DNA of 64,000 nucleotides from Opitutaceae bacterium (GCA_028280945.1 JANQKV010000035.1:62001-126000); one strand, 5' to 3'. Shown: positions 8,951 through 18,058, counted from the stretch's first letter. The notes: a model not told the origin generated them from the letters alone. Made by a program: numbers and translations.

Positions 8951-9229
8951 GCTGGCAAATGGAGCGGGGCTAACCGGGCCGGATTTGGCGGGGCGGCAAT
9001 TGAGGGGCCAGCCGATTTCGAGGATGTTCCGGAGCCCGAGTGGGGTGGGACAAAAATTTGTGGTGCCCTCCCTTAGCAAACAATCTCAGCCACCCATTTA
9101 TTCTTTTAACGGTTGGCGTCGGGCCAATGATGGTAACTTTGGGGGGGCTTGAGGCCGCAGAATACAATCAAGAATCAAACTCCTTGGTGGACCCGTCGGA
9201 ATCTGGGTTATCGACGGGGGAAGTTGTTT

Positions 9230-10369
9230 ATGGCGGGAGTTGATCTGGCCAAGACAGCTGCGAAAAACGGAACACCATTGTATGTCTACGACCTTTCGCG
9301 GGTGGCGGCAAACCTTCGGAGGGCGAAGCGGGCCTTGAAGCGGGTGACGTCCCGATCACGGGTGTTCTATGCCATGAAGTCCAATCGACATCCTGAAGTC
9401 TTGAAGTCTTTGCGATTGGCTGGTGTCGATGGGATTGACGTGTGTTCGCCCGCCGAGCTTCAGCGGGCCGTGGAGTTGGGGTTCAGGGAAAATCAAATCT
9501 CCTACACCGGCACCGCCATGTCGGAAGGGGATGCGGATGTGCTCATGCGGTTCCCCGGGGTAGCACTTAATTGTGACTCTCTCAGTAGTATCCGAAAAAT
9601 CGGGCTTCGCGATCCAGGTCGGAACATTGGGATACGAATAGATCCGAGCATTGGTGTCGGTTACCGTCAGAACCGCCGTTTGCAGTATGCCGGAAATGAG
9701 ATCACGAAGTTTGGCATCCCCATCGAGCGGGTCGGCGAAGCGATCAGGTTGGCTGCGTCGTTGCAGCTGGAGGTTGGTGGACTGCATGTGCATGCCGGGT
9801 GTGGTTTTTTGACGCCTCAGTTGCCGCAAGTGAGGCGGGTCATGGCGCGAGTAGCGGAACTGGCCGCAACACTACCGGCGCTGCGTTACCTCAACCTGGG
9901 AGGGGGGTGGGGGATTCCGCTGGTGAAGGAAGACAAGCCGCTCGATCTTGAGCGCTGGGCTTTGCTGGCCCATGGTTATTTTGGCACCGGGAATACTGAG
10001 GTTTGGGTCGAACCGGGGGACTACCTGGTTAAGGATTCAGGTGTATTGCTGCTCACGGTTACGGAGATCGAACGTCGCCAGGGGCGCGAATTCGTTGGAC
10101 TCGACGGTGGATTCAATCTTCACCCCGAGCCGGTGTTCTACGATCTTCCTCTCGAACCTGTGCCGCTTTCATTAAGGAATGGTCGCAAGAGGCGAGTGAC
10201 ATTGGCGGGAAACATTAATGAAGCTCATGATTTGTGGTATCAGAGTGTCTTGCTTCCGCCTTTAAAGGAAGGTGATGTCATGTGTTTCCTCAATGCAGGC
10301 GGCTACGGCGCGTCGATGGCTTCGAACCACTGCATGCGAGGATCTTTTAAAGAACTGGCCTTAAAATGA
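9230..10369 (+). CDS. Fold-III PLP decarboxylase-like enzyme (LysA family), altered active site
   Basis: 379 residues. Start ATG 9230 has a good GGGGGAAG site about 7 bases upstream; a longer start would lack this. The protein follows the alanine-racemase-fold decarboxylases: Y-A-M-K50-S-N holds the PLP lysine, H-V-H-A-G-C-G-F replaces the usual HVGSG, and L-N-L-G-G-G-W-G is the glycine loop. A-G-G-Y-G-A-S-M-A-S-N is the C-terminal Tyr motif. Two substrate motifs are changed: E-P-G-R reads E-P-G-D264, and the C-E-S-G-D motif reads N330-E-A-H-D, losing the catalytic Cys. Diaminopimelate is therefore an unlikely substrate. It heads the operon that ends with the phosphopantetheinyl transferase, so it may make or modify a building block of the lipopeptide. 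Racemase or inactive protein are alternatives. Confidence 0.75.
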   Translation: MAGVDLAKTAAKNGTPLYVYDLSRVAANLRRAKRALKRVTSRSRVFYAMKSNRHPEVLKSLRLAGVDGIDVCSPAELQRAVELGFRENQISYTGTAMSEGDADVLMRFPGVALNCDSLSSIRKIGLRDPGRNIGIRIDPSIGVGYRQNRRLQYAGNEITKFGIPIERVGEAIRLAASLQLEVGGLHVHAGCGFLTPQLPQVRRVMARVAELAATLPALRYLNLGGGWGIPLVKEDKPLDLERWALLAHGYFGTGNTEVWVEPGDYLVKDSGVLLLTVTEIERRQGREFVGLDGGFNLHPEPVFYDLPLEPVPLSLRNGRKRRVTLAGNINEAHDLWYQSVLLPPLKEGDVMCFLNAGGYGASMASNHCMRGSFKELALK

Positions 10370-11838
10370 ACGTGAATGTTTCTGTCGAAGATCGCGACGC
10401 CCTTGCGGCGCATTTCGGTGCGGATAACGACGCTTTGCAAGCGGCTCTGCAGCGCCGAGACCACGGCGAGCCTCTGGCCTACATTCTGGGCTATTTTGAT
10501 TTTATGGAGACGCGTTTTCACGCCGATCCGCGGGCGTATGTCACCGACCCTGAAGCGGAGTGTCTGGTCCATGCGGTGATTCGAGAGATAGATGCGTTCA
10601 GAGCAAGTTGCGACCGTTGGCCGGTGGTGGCGGAAGCCGGGATTGGCGGCGGAGCGCTTGGCATCACGGTCAAACTCGCCCGACCTGAAATCACTTTGAT
10701 TGGCGTGGATATTGATCCCGATGCCCTGGCCGTGGGGGCGGAAAACATCAACCGGACGGGCGTTGAGATCGAGTTGGTGGAAAGCGACTGGTTTGCGTCG
10801 TGGCCGCGAAGCGAGCCGCCGGATTTGGTGTTCGCTGATCCGCCCTGGGGCCGGGAATCCGACCTCTACGACGAATCGCGCGATGCCCGGCATTATCATG
10901 CCATGCCTTCCGGTTCCACTTTTCCCGCGGACGGACCAATGGGAGCGCACCGGGCCCTCATGCAAGATGTCCGGTCCAGAGGATGGGCCAGCCATCTGGT
11001 CCTTAACGTCGGCGTGTTGTCGGATGAGGAAACCGTTGACAGCACAAAATCAGCGGCTCGCGCCCGGCTGGTGCGATCTGCAGATGGGATTGGTTTGGTG
11101 CACGTTTGGATGCATGCTCCGTCGTTTCCCGTTTGGCATCCCGGCAAGTTGGCGGCAACGAACCAGGCTGCGTGGAACGAGCTCTATGCCTCGACGTCCG
11201 ATTTGGTCTGGGGAAAAGATCCGGTCGGGTTCCTGGAAGCATTTTTGGCACCTGAGGACTTTGGTGGCTTGAAGAGGAAACGGGTGCTGGATGCGGGCTG
11301 CGGAGAAGGCCGCAATCTCACGCTTTTGCGCCGTCACGCAGAAACCCTCACGGCTTGTGATGCCTCGGATGAGGCCCTGGCGAAAATTCCCGCTGCTTGG
11401 CGGGAGGGGGTTGATATTCACAAATGTCACCTGGACGATACCCCCTTCGCCGACGCCAGCTTTGATTTGATCCTACTTTGCGACACGGTGGAGACGTTGC
11501 CCGATGCGCAGTCGGTGTTATGCGAGATGCGACGAATTGTGGCCCCCGACGGATTTTTGGTGTGCAATATCCCCGGTCCGGAAGGAGATGTTGCCGGGAC
11601 TGATATGTCTGAGATTGGACCGGATCAATATCTCTACCGAAGCCGATTTTTCTTCCAGTTTTTACAGGGAGATGAATCGCGGCAACTCCTGTCATCGGCG
11701 GGTTGGCGAATCGAGCGCGATGAGTTGATGTCCTGGGTCGAACCCGCGCATCCCGAGTTCCGTCCGGAGCCTCACCACCATCGCAGTCACGTATATCTGC
11801 TCAAAGCTGCGTTGACTGACGCGACCGGTGACTACTGA
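10366..11838 (+). CDS. Fused double SAM methyltransferase (PrmC-like plus class I)
   Basis: 490 residues, start overlapping the decarboxylase stop (ATGA). The N-terminal half (about 1-250) resembles PrmC/HemK: G-E-P-L-A-Y-I-L-G near residue 35, the SAM loop E-A-G-I-G-G-G-A-L-G at 90-99, V-D-I-D-P-D, and a catalytic motif F-A-D-P-P-W-G at 157-162 in place of N-P-P-Y. The C-terminal half (about 260-490) is a second class I methyltransferase with V-L-D-A-G-C-G-E-G at 307-315 and R-N-L. DPPW-type motifs are common in N-methyltransferases. As the only methyltransferase near the assembly line it is a candidate tailoring enzyme (N- or O-methylation), but its order in the operon and PrmC ancestry also allow protein modification. 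Confidence 0.75.
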   Translation: MNVNVSVEDRDALAAHFGADNDALQAALQRRDHGEPLAYILGYFDFMETRFHADPRAYVTDPEAECLVHAVIREIDAFRASCDRWPVVAEAGIGGGALGITVKLARPEITLIGVDIDPDALAVGAENINRTGVEIELVESDWFASWPRSEPPDLVFADPPWGRESDLYDESRDARHYHAMPSGSTFPADGPMGAHRALMQDVRSRGWASHLVLNVGVLSDEETVDSTKSAARARLVRSADGIGLVHVWMHAPSFPVWHPGKLAATNQAAWNELYASTSDLVWGKDPVGFLEAFLAPEDFGGLKRKRVLDAGCGEGRNLTLLRRHAETLTACDASDEALAKIPAAWREGVDIHKCHLDDTPFADASFDLILLCDTVETLPDAQSVLCEMRRIVAPDGFLVCNIPGPEGDVAGTDMSEIGPDQYLYRSRFFFQFLQGDESRQLLSSAGWRIERDELMSWVEPAHPEFRPEPHHHRSHVYLLKAALTDATGDY

Positions 11839-14434
11839 GGTGCAGGTGAGACCGAAAGAAGGGAAAGCGACCAGTGAGTGGTCGCGGGTTGCTCCGCTGA
11901 TGGTGCTGGCGGGAGTGCTGCAGATGGGAATCGCCATCGGTATGAGCGCGGCGGATTCGTTGTTCATCTCGCAAGTGGGGGCGGATCGACTGCCGGTGAT
12001 TTACGCGGTGACGCCGGTGATGATGCTGATCTACGTGGCGGGTTACGCCCGGTTGTTGTCGCGCAAGGGAATCGATTTTGTCTTTCACGTGACCCTGGGT
12101 ATCCTCGTCGTCGGTGGCGTATTGTTTGGGTGGATACTTCAGGGTTCGGAAAAGATCCCGGTCTGGGCGCTTTATGCGGCCAAGCTCTACACGACCCTGT
12201 GGTTTATCGGCCTATACTCGCTCATGTGGAATTACGTCGATGGATTCTTCAATTTGAGCGATGCCAAGAAAGCCTATGGATTGATCGCGGGCGGGGCGGC
12301 GATTGGAGCCATCGCGGGAGGCATGCTGGTAACCCAGTTCAGTGACGTTTTTGGCGTGGGTTGGCTGTTCACCGCCTGGGCATTTAGTGCGGCCCTGGCC
12401 TGGCCGGTGCTGCGTTGGATTGAGCTTAAGGTGAGCCGTGTGCCGTCCGCAGAGGAGACGGGAACCGATCAGAAACGAACGCTGCAGGGGACGTTTGGCC
12501 TGTTGTTCGCCAACCGGTTCGTGTGGGTGTTCACGCTGTTGATTTTCCTGACTCTTGTCACGGCGACGGTTTGCGAGTTTCGGACCATGTCGATCTTCGA
12601 GGCCCACGTGCGCACGGCCGAGGAACTCGCCCCCCTGTTTGGCCGACTCTACGCGGCGGTGAACGTTTTTAATCTGTTGATCACCCTCGTGGTGTTTCAG
12701 TTCCTCGTGCGTCATCTCGGTGTGCGGAACATCGCCCTGATTCAGCCCGTCACGTTTCTGCTGGTCTTCGGGTTGTTCCTTTTGGACGAAGGGATCATTG
12801 TCGCCTACGTGGGTTTCGTGGCGCTCCAGGGAGTGATGACCTCCGTCGACTACAATAACGTGAATCTGCTTTTCAACGCGTTGCCCGAGAAAGGGAAGGA
12901 GGAGACCCGCACCGTGATCGAGGGGATCTGCGAACCCATGGCCACCGCCACCGCCGGGGTGTTTCTGCTGCTGGCCCAACAAAACCTCTCGGTAGGGACG
13001 CTGTCGTTGGTCGGATTTCTCCTGGCGGCAGGATGTTTTGGTTTGGCGATGGTTTTGCGGATCGATTTCGTCAAGGGGGTGGTCGAAAACGTCCGCCGAG
13101 GGTGGTTGGATTTCAGCAGTGCGGTGCCAACCCGTCTGGCCGAAGTCGAGGCCTCTTCGGGGCCCAAGGACCAAAAGAAGCTGACCGAACTGATAGCGGT
13201 GTTTGGCAAACGGTCTTCCACCGAGTCACGCCTGAAAGCCTTGGAAGAGGTCAAACGCATGGACGATTCCAGGGTGCTGTTGGATCTGTTGCAGCGAATG
13301 GTTGCGGTGACGCCGCACGAGCGCCGCGCGATCAAAATGGTGATCGTGGGATTCGGCCCCCGGGCGGTGCCTGCGGCGGTCAAGGTCCTGCGGGAGCCTC
13401 GTTTCCCCTTGGTTGCCCGTTCAGTCGCGGCGCGGGTGCTCCGGATGGTATCCTTGCCCCACTTGGAAGAGATGTTGCCCAGCTTGATGGATTCGCTGGT
13501 CAGGCGCATGTTTGTGCTCACCTCGTATCGGCACGCCCTTGGCCAAGAAACGGCCGAAACACGGCACTTGGATGGGCTGAGAATGGTTTATCGGGAACTG
13601 CCGGATATGACGATGGAGCTGGCTTTGGAGTTCATGAGCGTGACCGGCCTGCTTCCGGGCTACGAGTCCATCGTCGAAGCTTTGCGAACCGGCACGGGTA
13701 AGGAGCGGGGGTTTGCTTTGGAGAGTATAGAACAGGCGAGTGGCCGGGTGCTGTTTCAACGATTGCTTCCCTTCCTGGACGAACGCGGGGATGAGGAGGT
13801 CATGGCCGTGGGTCGGAGACTGGGCTTCGTGAAGGAGTGTGACATCGCCTCGGTGGTGGAGCAGTCGATCGGCGCGGCGTTCCCGCTTGAGGCTTCTGCC
13901 GCGCTACAGGCGGCTCTGGTGATCAATCCGGGCAATGCGGCCAGCTATTGCCGGAACAGTCTGGCGAAGACGACGCATCCGACCCTGCAAAGCGACGTGC
14001 GGATTTTACTCAAACGGCTCGAAACCGGTGAAACGGAAGAACTCACCACGGTGGAGAGAATTTTGGCCGTCTCACGCCATTCCTTTTTCAAGAGCTGGGG
14101 ATTGCGATCCATGGAGTTTGTGGCCGACGATTTGGAAATGGTGCGAATCGAGCGGGACCAGGAAGTCATGCGTGCGACCCAGCCGGTTACCAGGGTGGGT
14201 TTTGCGCTTGCAGGAGAGTTCGTGGTCGATCGACCAGATGCCCCGTTTAGTCTCAGGGCACCGGTTGTCTTCGGCCTGGAGGCGTTGGAGAAGCAGTTTG
14301 CGCCGCGATGGTCGGTAGTTTGCACCAAACCCGGTGAAATGGTCTGGCTGAGTGTCTCCGTTTTGCGCGCCGCGGTGATGACACGACCCCGGGTGGGATT
14401 GGATCTCTTGCGCTGGAGGATGTCTCTTTCATGA
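11828..14434 (+). CDS. NTT/MFS-like 12-TM protein with HEAT repeats and cNMP-like tail
   Basis: 868 residues from a GTG that overlaps the upstream gene by 11 bases; GTG 11840 or 11846 are also possible. Residues about 20-425 form many hydrophobic segments. The G-L-I-A-G-G-A-A-I-G-A-I-A-G-G stretch resembles bacterial ATP/ADP-carrier-like (Npt/NTT) and MFS proteins. Residues about 455-760 are soluble, helical and repeat-like with R-A-V-P-A-A-V and V-A-R-S-V-A-A-R-V-L, consistent with HEAT repeats. The last 100 residues (I-E-R-D-Q-E-V-M... L-A-G-E-F-V-V-D) resemble a worn cyclic-nucleotide-binding fold. The operon partners are two membrane sensors and a lone cNMP-like protein, so I infer a signalling or transport complex. 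Nucleotide transport is not established. Confidence 0.6.
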   Translation: MTTEVQVRPKEGKATSEWSRVAPLMVLAGVLQMGIAIGMSAADSLFISQVGADRLPVIYAVTPVMMLIYVAGYARLLSRKGIDFVFHVTLGILVVGGVLFGWILQGSEKIPVWALYAAKLYTTLWFIGLYSLMWNYVDGFFNLSDAKKAYGLIAGGAAIGAIAGGMLVTQFSDVFGVGWLFTAWAFSAALAWPVLRWIELKVSRVPSAEETGTDQKRTLQGTFGLLFANRFVWVFTLLIFLTLVTATVCEFRTMSIFEAHVRTAEELAPLFGRLYAAVNVFNLLITLVVFQFLVRHLGVRNIALIQPVTFLLVFGLFLLDEGIIVAYVGFVALQGVMTSVDYNNVNLLFNALPEKGKEETRTVIEGICEPMATATAGVFLLLAQQNLSVGTLSLVGFLLAAGCFGLAMVLRIDFVKGVVENVRRGWLDFSSAVPTRLAEVEASSGPKDQKKLTELIAVFGKRSSTESRLKALEEVKRMDDSRVLLDLLQRMVAVTPHERRAIKMVIVGFGPRAVPAAVKVLREPRFPLVARSVAARVLRMVSLPHLEEMLPSLMDSLVRRMFVLTSYRHALGQETAETRHLDGLRMVYRELPDMTMELALEFMSVTGLLPGYESIVEALRTGTGKERGFALESIEQASGRVLFQRLLPFLDERGDEEVMAVGRRLGFVKECDIASVVEQSIGAAFPLEASAALQAALVINPGNAASYCRNSLAKTTHPTLQSDVRILLKRLETGETEELTTVERILAVSRHSFFKSWGLRSMEFVADDLEMVRIERDQEVMRATQPVTRVGFALAGEFVVDRPDAPFSLRAPVVFGLEALEKQFAPRWSVVCTKPGEMVWLSVSVLRAAVMTRPRVGLDLLRWRMSLS

Positions 14435-16332
14435 GCCATCGCCCGTTCCAGCTCCGAGCCCGATCCTGGCTGCAACTCGCGTTTCTGCCGAGCATCGCGC
14501 TGGTGATCCTCGCCGTGGGCGCGACCTTGGTCCGCGATCTGCGACACCTTATTCTCGAAGAATTTGATCGCGAACTGGAGGTGGTCGGACGTGTGCAGGC
14601 GGCCTTCCTCGATGAAGCAGAGCACGCGTGGTTGATGGAGGAACCCGACTTCGTGGCGTTGGCGGCCGGTGGTCCGGCCGGAGATTTTTGGGCTGTTCTC
14701 AACGTGAACGGAGAACAGGAACTGGCCCTGGTCGACCGGAATTCAGGTGAACTCGGACAGGAGCGCGTGTCCTTGAGTCAGCCGGTGGTTGATGTGGCTT
14801 ATACCTCCGAATGGGGTTTGGTCGGAGTGTCCTTGTCGGCGCCGAACCGGCTCTACCGGATCAATCCGGCCGATGGCTCGGTGTCGCCCTGGCGTGATCT
14901 GGGCGCGCCGATCACCGCGCTGGCGAGCGACCCCGACGGCAATCGATTGTGGGGGGCGGGACACGGTAAAGCCTTTGGCTGGGAGGGACCGGATTCGGCC
15001 GGCCGGGAAGTGGAAGCAGAGTGGCCGGAAAGTGTAAGCGAGCTGGTCTTCGATGCGACCGCCAACGTGCTTTGGGCCGAATCAGGATCTGATAGAGAAT
15101 GGCATGGATTGCAGTTGTCCGATCGGTCGAACGTTGCGGGTGCGGTTTGGGATTCGTTCCACATATTTCCGCGAGCCTTGGCATTTGATGCCGATCGAGG
15201 ATTGGTGGTCGGTGCCGCCGAGCGCCTGCTGGGCGTCGATCTTGCCCGGGGAGCGGTGGTCACCGACGATTACACCATTGCCTTCGGCAAGGTGCATTCG
15301 GCCTACTACCAAAGAGCCGTGCGCCCTTTTCAGCGGACGCTGGATCGGTTGGGCCTTACTTACCTCTATTCCCAATCGGTCAGCGACGGATCGTTGATTG
15401 TCTACGGGTTGGACGGTTCAGTCGACGACGACCACTCGCCGCTTTATACTCGGGACGTTTTGCCCAGCGGGGAGGTGGAAGGTGTTGCTCGATTGATCGA
15501 AACAGGCGACCTCCACTTTACCGAGCTCAGCCGTTGGGAGAACTGGGGTTTCCTCAAGTCCGTCTTTGTTCCGATTGGAACCGGCAACATGATGGTCGGC
15601 GTGGATGTCAATGTGGGCGTGATCGAGCACCGTACGCGACAGGCGTTGGTGACGGTCTTTGGACTGGTGGCAGTCAGCCTTATGCTGACCTCGGCCTGGT
15701 CGTTGCGGATTTCCAAGACCCTGCGGGCTCCCATCGAACGGTTGAAGGCCGGGGCGCTCAAACTCGCCGTCGGGGATGCCGAGGAGCTGGCGGTGCTGCG
15801 CCCGCGGGAATTGGGTCGGCTTGCACTTGCCTTGAACGAGGTGGGGCGGTTGATGCGGGAGCGTTCCAGTGATCTACGGCGTCGGCTCGATGATGAATCG
15901 ACCTTGCAGTATGAGCGGCGGATTACCGGTGTGATCGACGCCGAGTGGTCGGCATTCTTCCCCGCAAGAGACATCAGTGTGCTGTCCCCCGAGCCGGGAT
16001 TGCGACTGGACGCGTCTACGTTCGCAATCGGTTGGGGTTCGACGGCGGATGAGCCTCCGAGCGAATCCTTGGAACGTTCGGTTTTGCTCGAACAGTTTCG
16101 CGCCAAGGTTCCTCCCCGGGGTTCCGCCGCCGCGGCCTTTGAGTCTTGGCGCGGATTGGCGGCGTTCGCCATCGTGGATCAGGTTCGCCGGACCGTCTGG
16201 CTTTACCGGCGGCCCGGTGCCGAAAGTGGTTTTGGCCGCCGGACGAACAAGCCGGCCGGTGATCAATTGCAACTGGGTGATGGACCGAAAATCGATTTGG
16301 CCGATTTCCAATTCAAGGAGGTCGCTCCATGA
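14431..16332 (+). CDS. Membrane sensor-like protein with HAMP segment
   Basis: 633 residues, ATGA overlap with the upstream gene and a GGAGGA site before the ATG. There is one N-terminal membrane helix (about 15-35) and a large extracytoplasmic part of about 360 residues whose repeats (for example A-S-D-P-D-G-N-R-L-W-G-A-G) hint at a beta-propeller. A second membrane helix lies at about 403-425. A HAMP-like stretch follows (about 425-485: L-R-A-P-I-E-R-L-K-A-G-A-L-K-L-A-V-G-D). The final 140 residues match no domain I can name confidently; a degenerate SpoIIE/PP2C domain is possible. No histidine-kinase H-box or ATP-binding motifs are seen. Likely partners are the cNMP-like protein and the second sensor encoded next. 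Confidence 0.55.
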   Translation: MSHRPFQLRARSWLQLAFLPSIALVILAVGATLVRDLRHLILEEFDRELEVVGRVQAAFLDEAEHAWLMEEPDFVALAAGGPAGDFWAVLNVNGEQELALVDRNSGELGQERVSLSQPVVDVAYTSEWGLVGVSLSAPNRLYRINPADGSVSPWRDLGAPITALASDPDGNRLWGAGHGKAFGWEGPDSAGREVEAEWPESVSELVFDATANVLWAESGSDREWHGLQLSDRSNVAGAVWDSFHIFPRALAFDADRGLVVGAAERLLGVDLARGAVVTDDYTIAFGKVHSAYYQRAVRPFQRTLDRLGLTYLYSQSVSDGSLIVYGLDGSVDDDHSPLYTRDVLPSGEVEGVARLIETGDLHFTELSRWENWGFLKSVFVPIGTGNMMVGVDVNVGVIEHRTRQALVTVFGLVAVSLMLTSAWSLRISKTLRAPIERLKAGALKLAVGDAEELAVLRPRELGRLALALNEVGRLMRERSSDLRRRLDDESTLQYERRITGVIDAEWSAFFPARDISVLSPEPGLRLDASTFAIGWGSTADEPPSESLERSVLLEQFRAKVPPRGSAAAAFESWRGLAAFAIVDQVRRTVWLYRRPGAESGFGRRTNKPAGDQLQLGDGPKIDLADFQFKEVAP

Positions 16333-16724
16333 GCGAAGAGTCGAAACAAGCGGTGCTGGCGGCAGTGATACCGTTCGATCGTCTGAGCCCGCTTGAGCTG
16401 GAAATTGTGGGTGCGGTGTTGCAGGAAAACTCGTACGAGCCGGGTGCTGTCATCCAACTCGCCAATCATCCGTTGGGCCGGATCCTGATCCGCACGAAAG
16501 GAAGCTGGCAGAGCGAACATGCGGAGTTACCGAACGTAATCGGAGTAGGGGCTTTGATCGGGTTGGAAGGGCGGTATCCCGAAATCGTGGCGGGTGACTC
16601 CGGGGTCGAGTGCTATGCGCTGCGCAAAGGTCATTTTTTTACGATTATCAATGAGTGTCCCGAGGTGTTGGTCAGGTTGCTTTCCGCGAGCGCCGAGGTC
16701 GCCGGTCCCAAGCGGTTCTTATGA
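16329..16724 (+). CDS. Small cyclic-nucleotide-binding-like protein
   Basis: 131 residues, ATGA overlap with the upstream gene and a strong AAGGAGGT site about 6 bases before the ATG. The sequence has the shape of a CRP-type nucleotide-binding domain: F-D-R-L-S-P-L-E-L-E at the start, Y-E-P-G-A-V-I-Q, I-G-V-G-A-L-I-G-L-E-G and C-Y-A-L-R-K-G-H-F-F-T. There is no DNA-binding helix-turn-helix after it, so it is not a transcription factor by itself. The usual phosphate-binding Arg motif is not evident, so ligand binding is doubtful. It ends in an ATGA overlap with the next sensor gene. I infer an adaptor for the membrane proteins on either side. Confidence 0.6.
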   Translation: MSEESKQAVLAAVIPFDRLSPLELEIVGAVLQENSYEPGAVIQLANHPLGRILIRTKGSWQSEHAELPNVIGVGALIGLEGRYPEIVAGDSGVECYALRKGHFFTIINECPEVLVRLLSASAEVAGPKRFL

Positions 16725-18052
16725 CCATTCGCCAGCAGATTTGCCTGGGGATCATACCCCTCTTCCTCTTGATCGGACTGCTGATCAACGGGGCCGCCGG
16801 TTTGCTGGAGGTTTGGGAAGTCGAAGGAGATTTTGAGCGGCAGGGTCGGGCGCTCGCGGTGGTTTTAAGTGAAAACGTTGCGACCTGGATCGAGGAGGAA
16901 ACCTACCCGGGCGGGCCTTACGCCCGCCTGGACCAGGCAATGCTGACTCTCGGGGAATTTGATGAGATTGTCTCGGTGACGTATTGGCTCGATTTGGACA
17001 CTCCGGCTTGGCACTGGCCCGAGGATGATCCACCGTCCCGGGTCTTGGCGGAGCCCATGACCGAAGAACCGTTATTGGGCGGGTTTTTGATCGACGAGCA
17101 CGGCGTGGCGACAATGGCGGCCGCCGCGAAAACGATGACAGGAAGCGAATTACCCGCCGGCTGGGTGGAGGTGCACTTGCAGGACCCGGGTTTGGGCGGC
17201 CTTCTTCATCGGTTGATAGGTGCGGTGGTTTGGCATGGACTGGCCATTCTGGCGCTGGGTGTCGGACTGGCGTTTGCTCTGGCGTACTTATTCAAACGTG
17301 ACGTGGCCCACTTGGTGGCATCGACCTCCTCCGTTGGGGGCGAAGCGTTTCGGGTTACGTCGGACTTGAGGATTCGTGAAATCGCAGAGCTCTCGGAGGT
17401 GTTCCATATCCTGGACGCACTCATTCGCGAAAGTGAGTCGACTTTGGTATCCCGCGGGGCAGACCCGGAATCGCCTGGGCTTGGTGACGCCAATTTGATA
17501 GACGACTTCAGACGGAGATGGATCAATCAGATCGATGACGATCAGGTGGCGGGGCGAAATGTCTCGCTGAAGGTTTGGGGGAGTTACGGCGGGGCCGGAT
17601 CCTGGTCGGTTGTAGTGGAACGCTCGGGTGAAGGGATCCTGGTATGCGGGAAGCTTGCCGGCCCGGAGACTTTGGGGACCGCCCGTCTGGCCCACGCCGC
17701 TGCGGAAGAGTTTCGCCTCCGCTGCGAAAAGGCCCCGGTGGATGTGGGGACCATTCTCGAGGAGTTGAGTCTGGTTTATCCGCTCTCTTACGCAGGGGCC
17801 CTGCAGTGGACGGAGCATAAGTCCGGAGGCACCCGTCTGCGATGGCAGCGGGGTCTGGACGTCACCATCGAAAAGTGGCGGGGTGAGCGCGTGGCGTTGC
17901 ACGATCAATCCGAACATATCGCCGAACTTTTCGAACTGCTGGTCAAACGCTCAGTTGACGCTTCCAACCAGGAACTGCTCACCATCTTGAACTCTGCGAC
18001 AAATCACGAAGCGGTGATCATAGCGCTCGTGAGCGACATGGGCGAAGATTGA
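16721..18052 (+). CDS. Second membrane sensor-like protein, possibly degenerate PP2C output
   Basis: 443 residues starting at the ATG that overlaps the upstream stop (ATGA at 16721-16724). Membrane helix 1 is at about 7-28 and helix 2 at about 166-190, with about 135 residues between them outside the membrane. A HAMP-like linker follows. The C-terminal 190 residues have the general layout of a SpoIIE/PP2C phosphatase (S-W-S-V-V-V-E-R-S-G-E-G-I-L-V-C-G, then a helical part and a late A-V-I-I-A-L-V-S-D). The metal-binding aspartates are not clearly present. It resembles a smaller sister of the protein encoded at 14431. Function is unknown beyond a likely signalling role. Confidence 0.5.
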   Translation: MTIRQQICLGIIPLFLLIGLLINGAAGLLEVWEVEGDFERQGRALAVVLSENVATWIEEETYPGGPYARLDQAMLTLGEFDEIVSVTYWLDLDTPAWHWPEDDPPSRVLAEPMTEEPLLGGFLIDEHGVATMAAAAKTMTGSELPAGWVEVHLQDPGLGGLLHRLIGAVVWHGLAILALGVGLAFALAYLFKRDVAHLVASTSSVGGEAFRVTSDLRIREIAELSEVFHILDALIRESESTLVSRGADPESPGLGDANLIDDFRRRWINQIDDDQVAGRNVSLKVWGSYGGAGSWSVVVERSGEGILVCGKLAGPETLGTARLAHAAAEEFRLRCEKAPVDVGTILEELSLVYPLSYAGALQWTEHKSGGTRLRWQRGLDVTIEKWRGERVALHDQSEHIAELFELLVKRSVDASNQELLTILNSATNHEAVIIALVSDMGED

Positions 18053-18058
18053 CGTCGG

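Larger units (their letters stand above)
8570..9229 (+). other. 660-base intergenic region with tRNA remnant
   Basis: No convincing protein gene is seen. The stretch is less GC-rich than its neighbours in its first half. It contains the tRNA-Leu 3' remnant at 8862-8914 and, directly after it, a repeat-like segment at 8915-8950. The promoter of the operon starting at 9230 should lie in the right half, but I cannot pick convincing -35/-10 boxes. Confidence 0.6.

Noticed and set aside
8852..9079. A 75-residue minus-strand frame over the tRNA remnant
   Set aside because: Its peptide (G-L-E-P-S-R-L-A-A-R-A-S-K) is the antisense translation of tRNA-Leu, a common false gene.
11828..14434. Energy-parasite ATP/ADP exchanger
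   Set aside because: HEAT repeats and a cNMP-like tail, sensor partners and a free-living type of gene content argue against nucleotide theft.
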